64,000 bases of DNA from Bradyrhizobium lupini (GTDB lineage Bacteria > Pseudomonadota > Alphaproteobacteria > Rhizobiales > Xanthobacteraceae): NCBI RefSeq assembly GCF_040939785.1, contig NZ_CP162553.1, positions 4,464,001 to 4,528,000 of the forward strand, written 5' to 3'. The notes beneath the pieces were generated by a model, which was given only the letters and a program-made list of their open reading frames with translations, made no database searches and had not been told where the DNA came from. Every line of letters starts with the position of its first letter. Within the stretch, counting starts at the first letter, position 1. Of this stretch, positions 63,217-64,000 are shown piece after piece. The position numbers were made by a program, and so were the translations under genes.

Positions 63217-64000
63217 CTAATGCGCCGCCAGTGACCTCGGGTCGCGCACCGGCCATCTTCCCGCTTCCACCAGCGTGACGAACCGTTCCACCGTTTCGTT
63301 GAACAGCGCTGGCTCTTCGAGATTGAGGACGTGGCCGGACTTTGGAAACATGGCGAGCCCTGCCGCCGGCAGATGCTTCTTCAGGAACAGGCTTGCGCCC
63401 ACGCACGGATCGTCCTCGTCGCCGCAGATGATGAGTGCCGGCGTCGTGGCCGCTCTGATCGCGTCCGTCATCGTAAAGATCGAGGGACGGCCGGCCTGGA
63501 AGCCGCGCATCGTCCGCGCTGATCCCTTGGCGTCGTGCCGCGCCAGGGCGGCATAAAAATCGGCGTGACCGCGCGGGTCCTTCACCAGGAAGGGAATCCG
63601 GCTCGGCGCCTCGCGCGTGACTTTTGCGACTTCGGCTGAGCCGAGCATCTCGAATTGCTCCGCGTTGGCGCGGCACTGCTGGCGCCAAGCGTCGAGGTTC
63701 TCGATCTCCGAGCCCGAGCCGACGCCGGCGAGCGTCATCGACAGCGCACGTTGGGGCGCGTTGAGCCCGATCTGGAGCGACGAATAGGCGCCCATCGAGA
63801 GGCCGACGAAGTGCGCGCGATCGATCTTCAGATGATCGAGCACCGCGAGCGCATCGGTGTAGAAATGCGTGTAGCCGTAGACCTCGCCATCAGGCACGTC
63901 CGATGGCGTGTAGCCGCGTGCGGAATAGGTGATGCAGCGATGGCCGCGCGAGAAGTAGCGCATCTGCGGCTCCCAATTGGTGTAGTCGGCCGCGAATTCG
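63217..64000 (-). CDS. alpha/beta hydrolase, incomplete at the window edge
   Basis: At least 261 residues; the N terminus lies beyond 64000. The visible part has HRCITYSARGYTPSDVP, the nucleophile elbow GLSMGAYSS (Ser), the acid in ICGDEDDPCVG and the His in KSGHVLNLEEP, a full catalytic triad. It resembles 3-oxoadipate enol-lactonase-type and related esterases. The frame stays open to the window edge, so the ATG at 63963 is internal. Convergent with metW. Confidence 0.87.
   Translation of the reverse strand, partial: EFAADYTNWEPQMRYFSRGHRCITYSARGYTPSDVPDGEVYGYTHFYTDALAVLDHLKIDRAHFVGLSMGAYSSLQIGLNAPQRALSMTLAGVGSGSEIENLDAWRQQCRANAEQFEMLGSAEVAKVTREAPSRIPFLVKDPRGHADFYAALARHDAKGSARTMRGFQAGRPSIFTMTDAIRAATTPALIICGDEDDPCVGASLFLKKHLPAAGLAMFPKSGHVLNLEEPALFNETVERFVTLVEAGRWPVRDPRSLAAH

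Noticed and set aside
1..64000. CRISPR arrays, tRNA or rRNA genes, insertion sequences, prophage, nif/nod genes
   Set aside because: No regularly spaced direct repeats, cloverleaf-like gene, transposase, integrase or symbiosis gene was recognised. The repeats seen are short intergenic inverted repeats.

Overview
The window looks like chromosomal DNA of a Bradyrhizobium species (Alphaproteobacteria, Hyphomicrobiales). The base composition is high-GC with very long antisense open frames. The tlpA-argH-lptM-lysA order and the TlpA sequence resemble what I recall of B. japonicum. A SAM-II riboswitch sits before metX-metW. Several dispersed hairpin repeats are of the kind seen between Bradyrhizobium genes, and two promoters match the alphaproteobacterial EcfG (general stress sigma) consensus. 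I see no rRNA, tRNA, CRISPR array, insertion sequence, prophage, or nodulation or nitrogen-fixation gene.

Layout. 1-6.1 kb: end of an AbrB-like membrane gene, two diverging secreted Cys-pair proteins (one PsiF family), a TetR regulator facing two hot-dog thioesterases across two matching operators, a DsbA-like thiol protein, a stress-promoter-driven 68-residue membrane protein, an esterase, and an HtrA-like protein that has lost its whole catalytic triad. 6.3-13.7 kb: an AbgB-like M20 amidohydrolase followed by a complete five-gene dipeptide/oligopeptide ABC transporter operon. 13.7-22.9 kb: mixed genes including a HAD phosphatase, a membrane diguanylate cyclase, dodecin behind an EcfG-type promoter, a GH16 glucanase, an HNH nuclease, an NHL-propeller protein with a flavin monooxygenase, and two small stress or envelope proteins. 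23-27.8 kb: a catabolic operon (nitronate monooxygenase, orphan branched-chain-type binding protein, acyl-CoA synthetase) facing a LysR regulator across a double palindrome.

27.9-40 kb is mostly housekeeping: DNA glycosylase, gluQRS, a soluble hybrid histidine kinase, a YihY/BrkB membrane protein, cobalamin adenosyltransferase, etfBA, a 3-hydroxybutyryl-CoA dehydrogenase, tlpA, argH, lptM and lysA. 40-43.8 kb is a small accessory block. 43.9-54 kb is an envelope and cell-cycle cluster: a TIGR02302-type protein split into two overlapping genes, a CpdR-like receiver, an MJ0042 zinc-ribbon protein, ftsEX, YdcF, PlsC, ChaC and DUF2125. 54-57.9 kb holds an SGNH esterase, a small secreted protein and a porin. 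58-63.2 kb is amino-acid biosynthesis: a chorismate mutase-hisC-tyrA operon, then metX-metW under a SAM-II riboswitch with an apparent transcription attenuator. The window ends inside an alpha/beta hydrolase.

Seven genes carry single-base frameshifts (six missing bases, one extra), each repaired by one nucleotide, so sequencing or assembly indels are more likely than gene decay. I did not find a clearly new multi-gene system. The strongest leads are the met attenuator, the dead HtrA homologue, the split TIGR02302 pair, the two EcfG promoters and the two sets of twin regulator operators.
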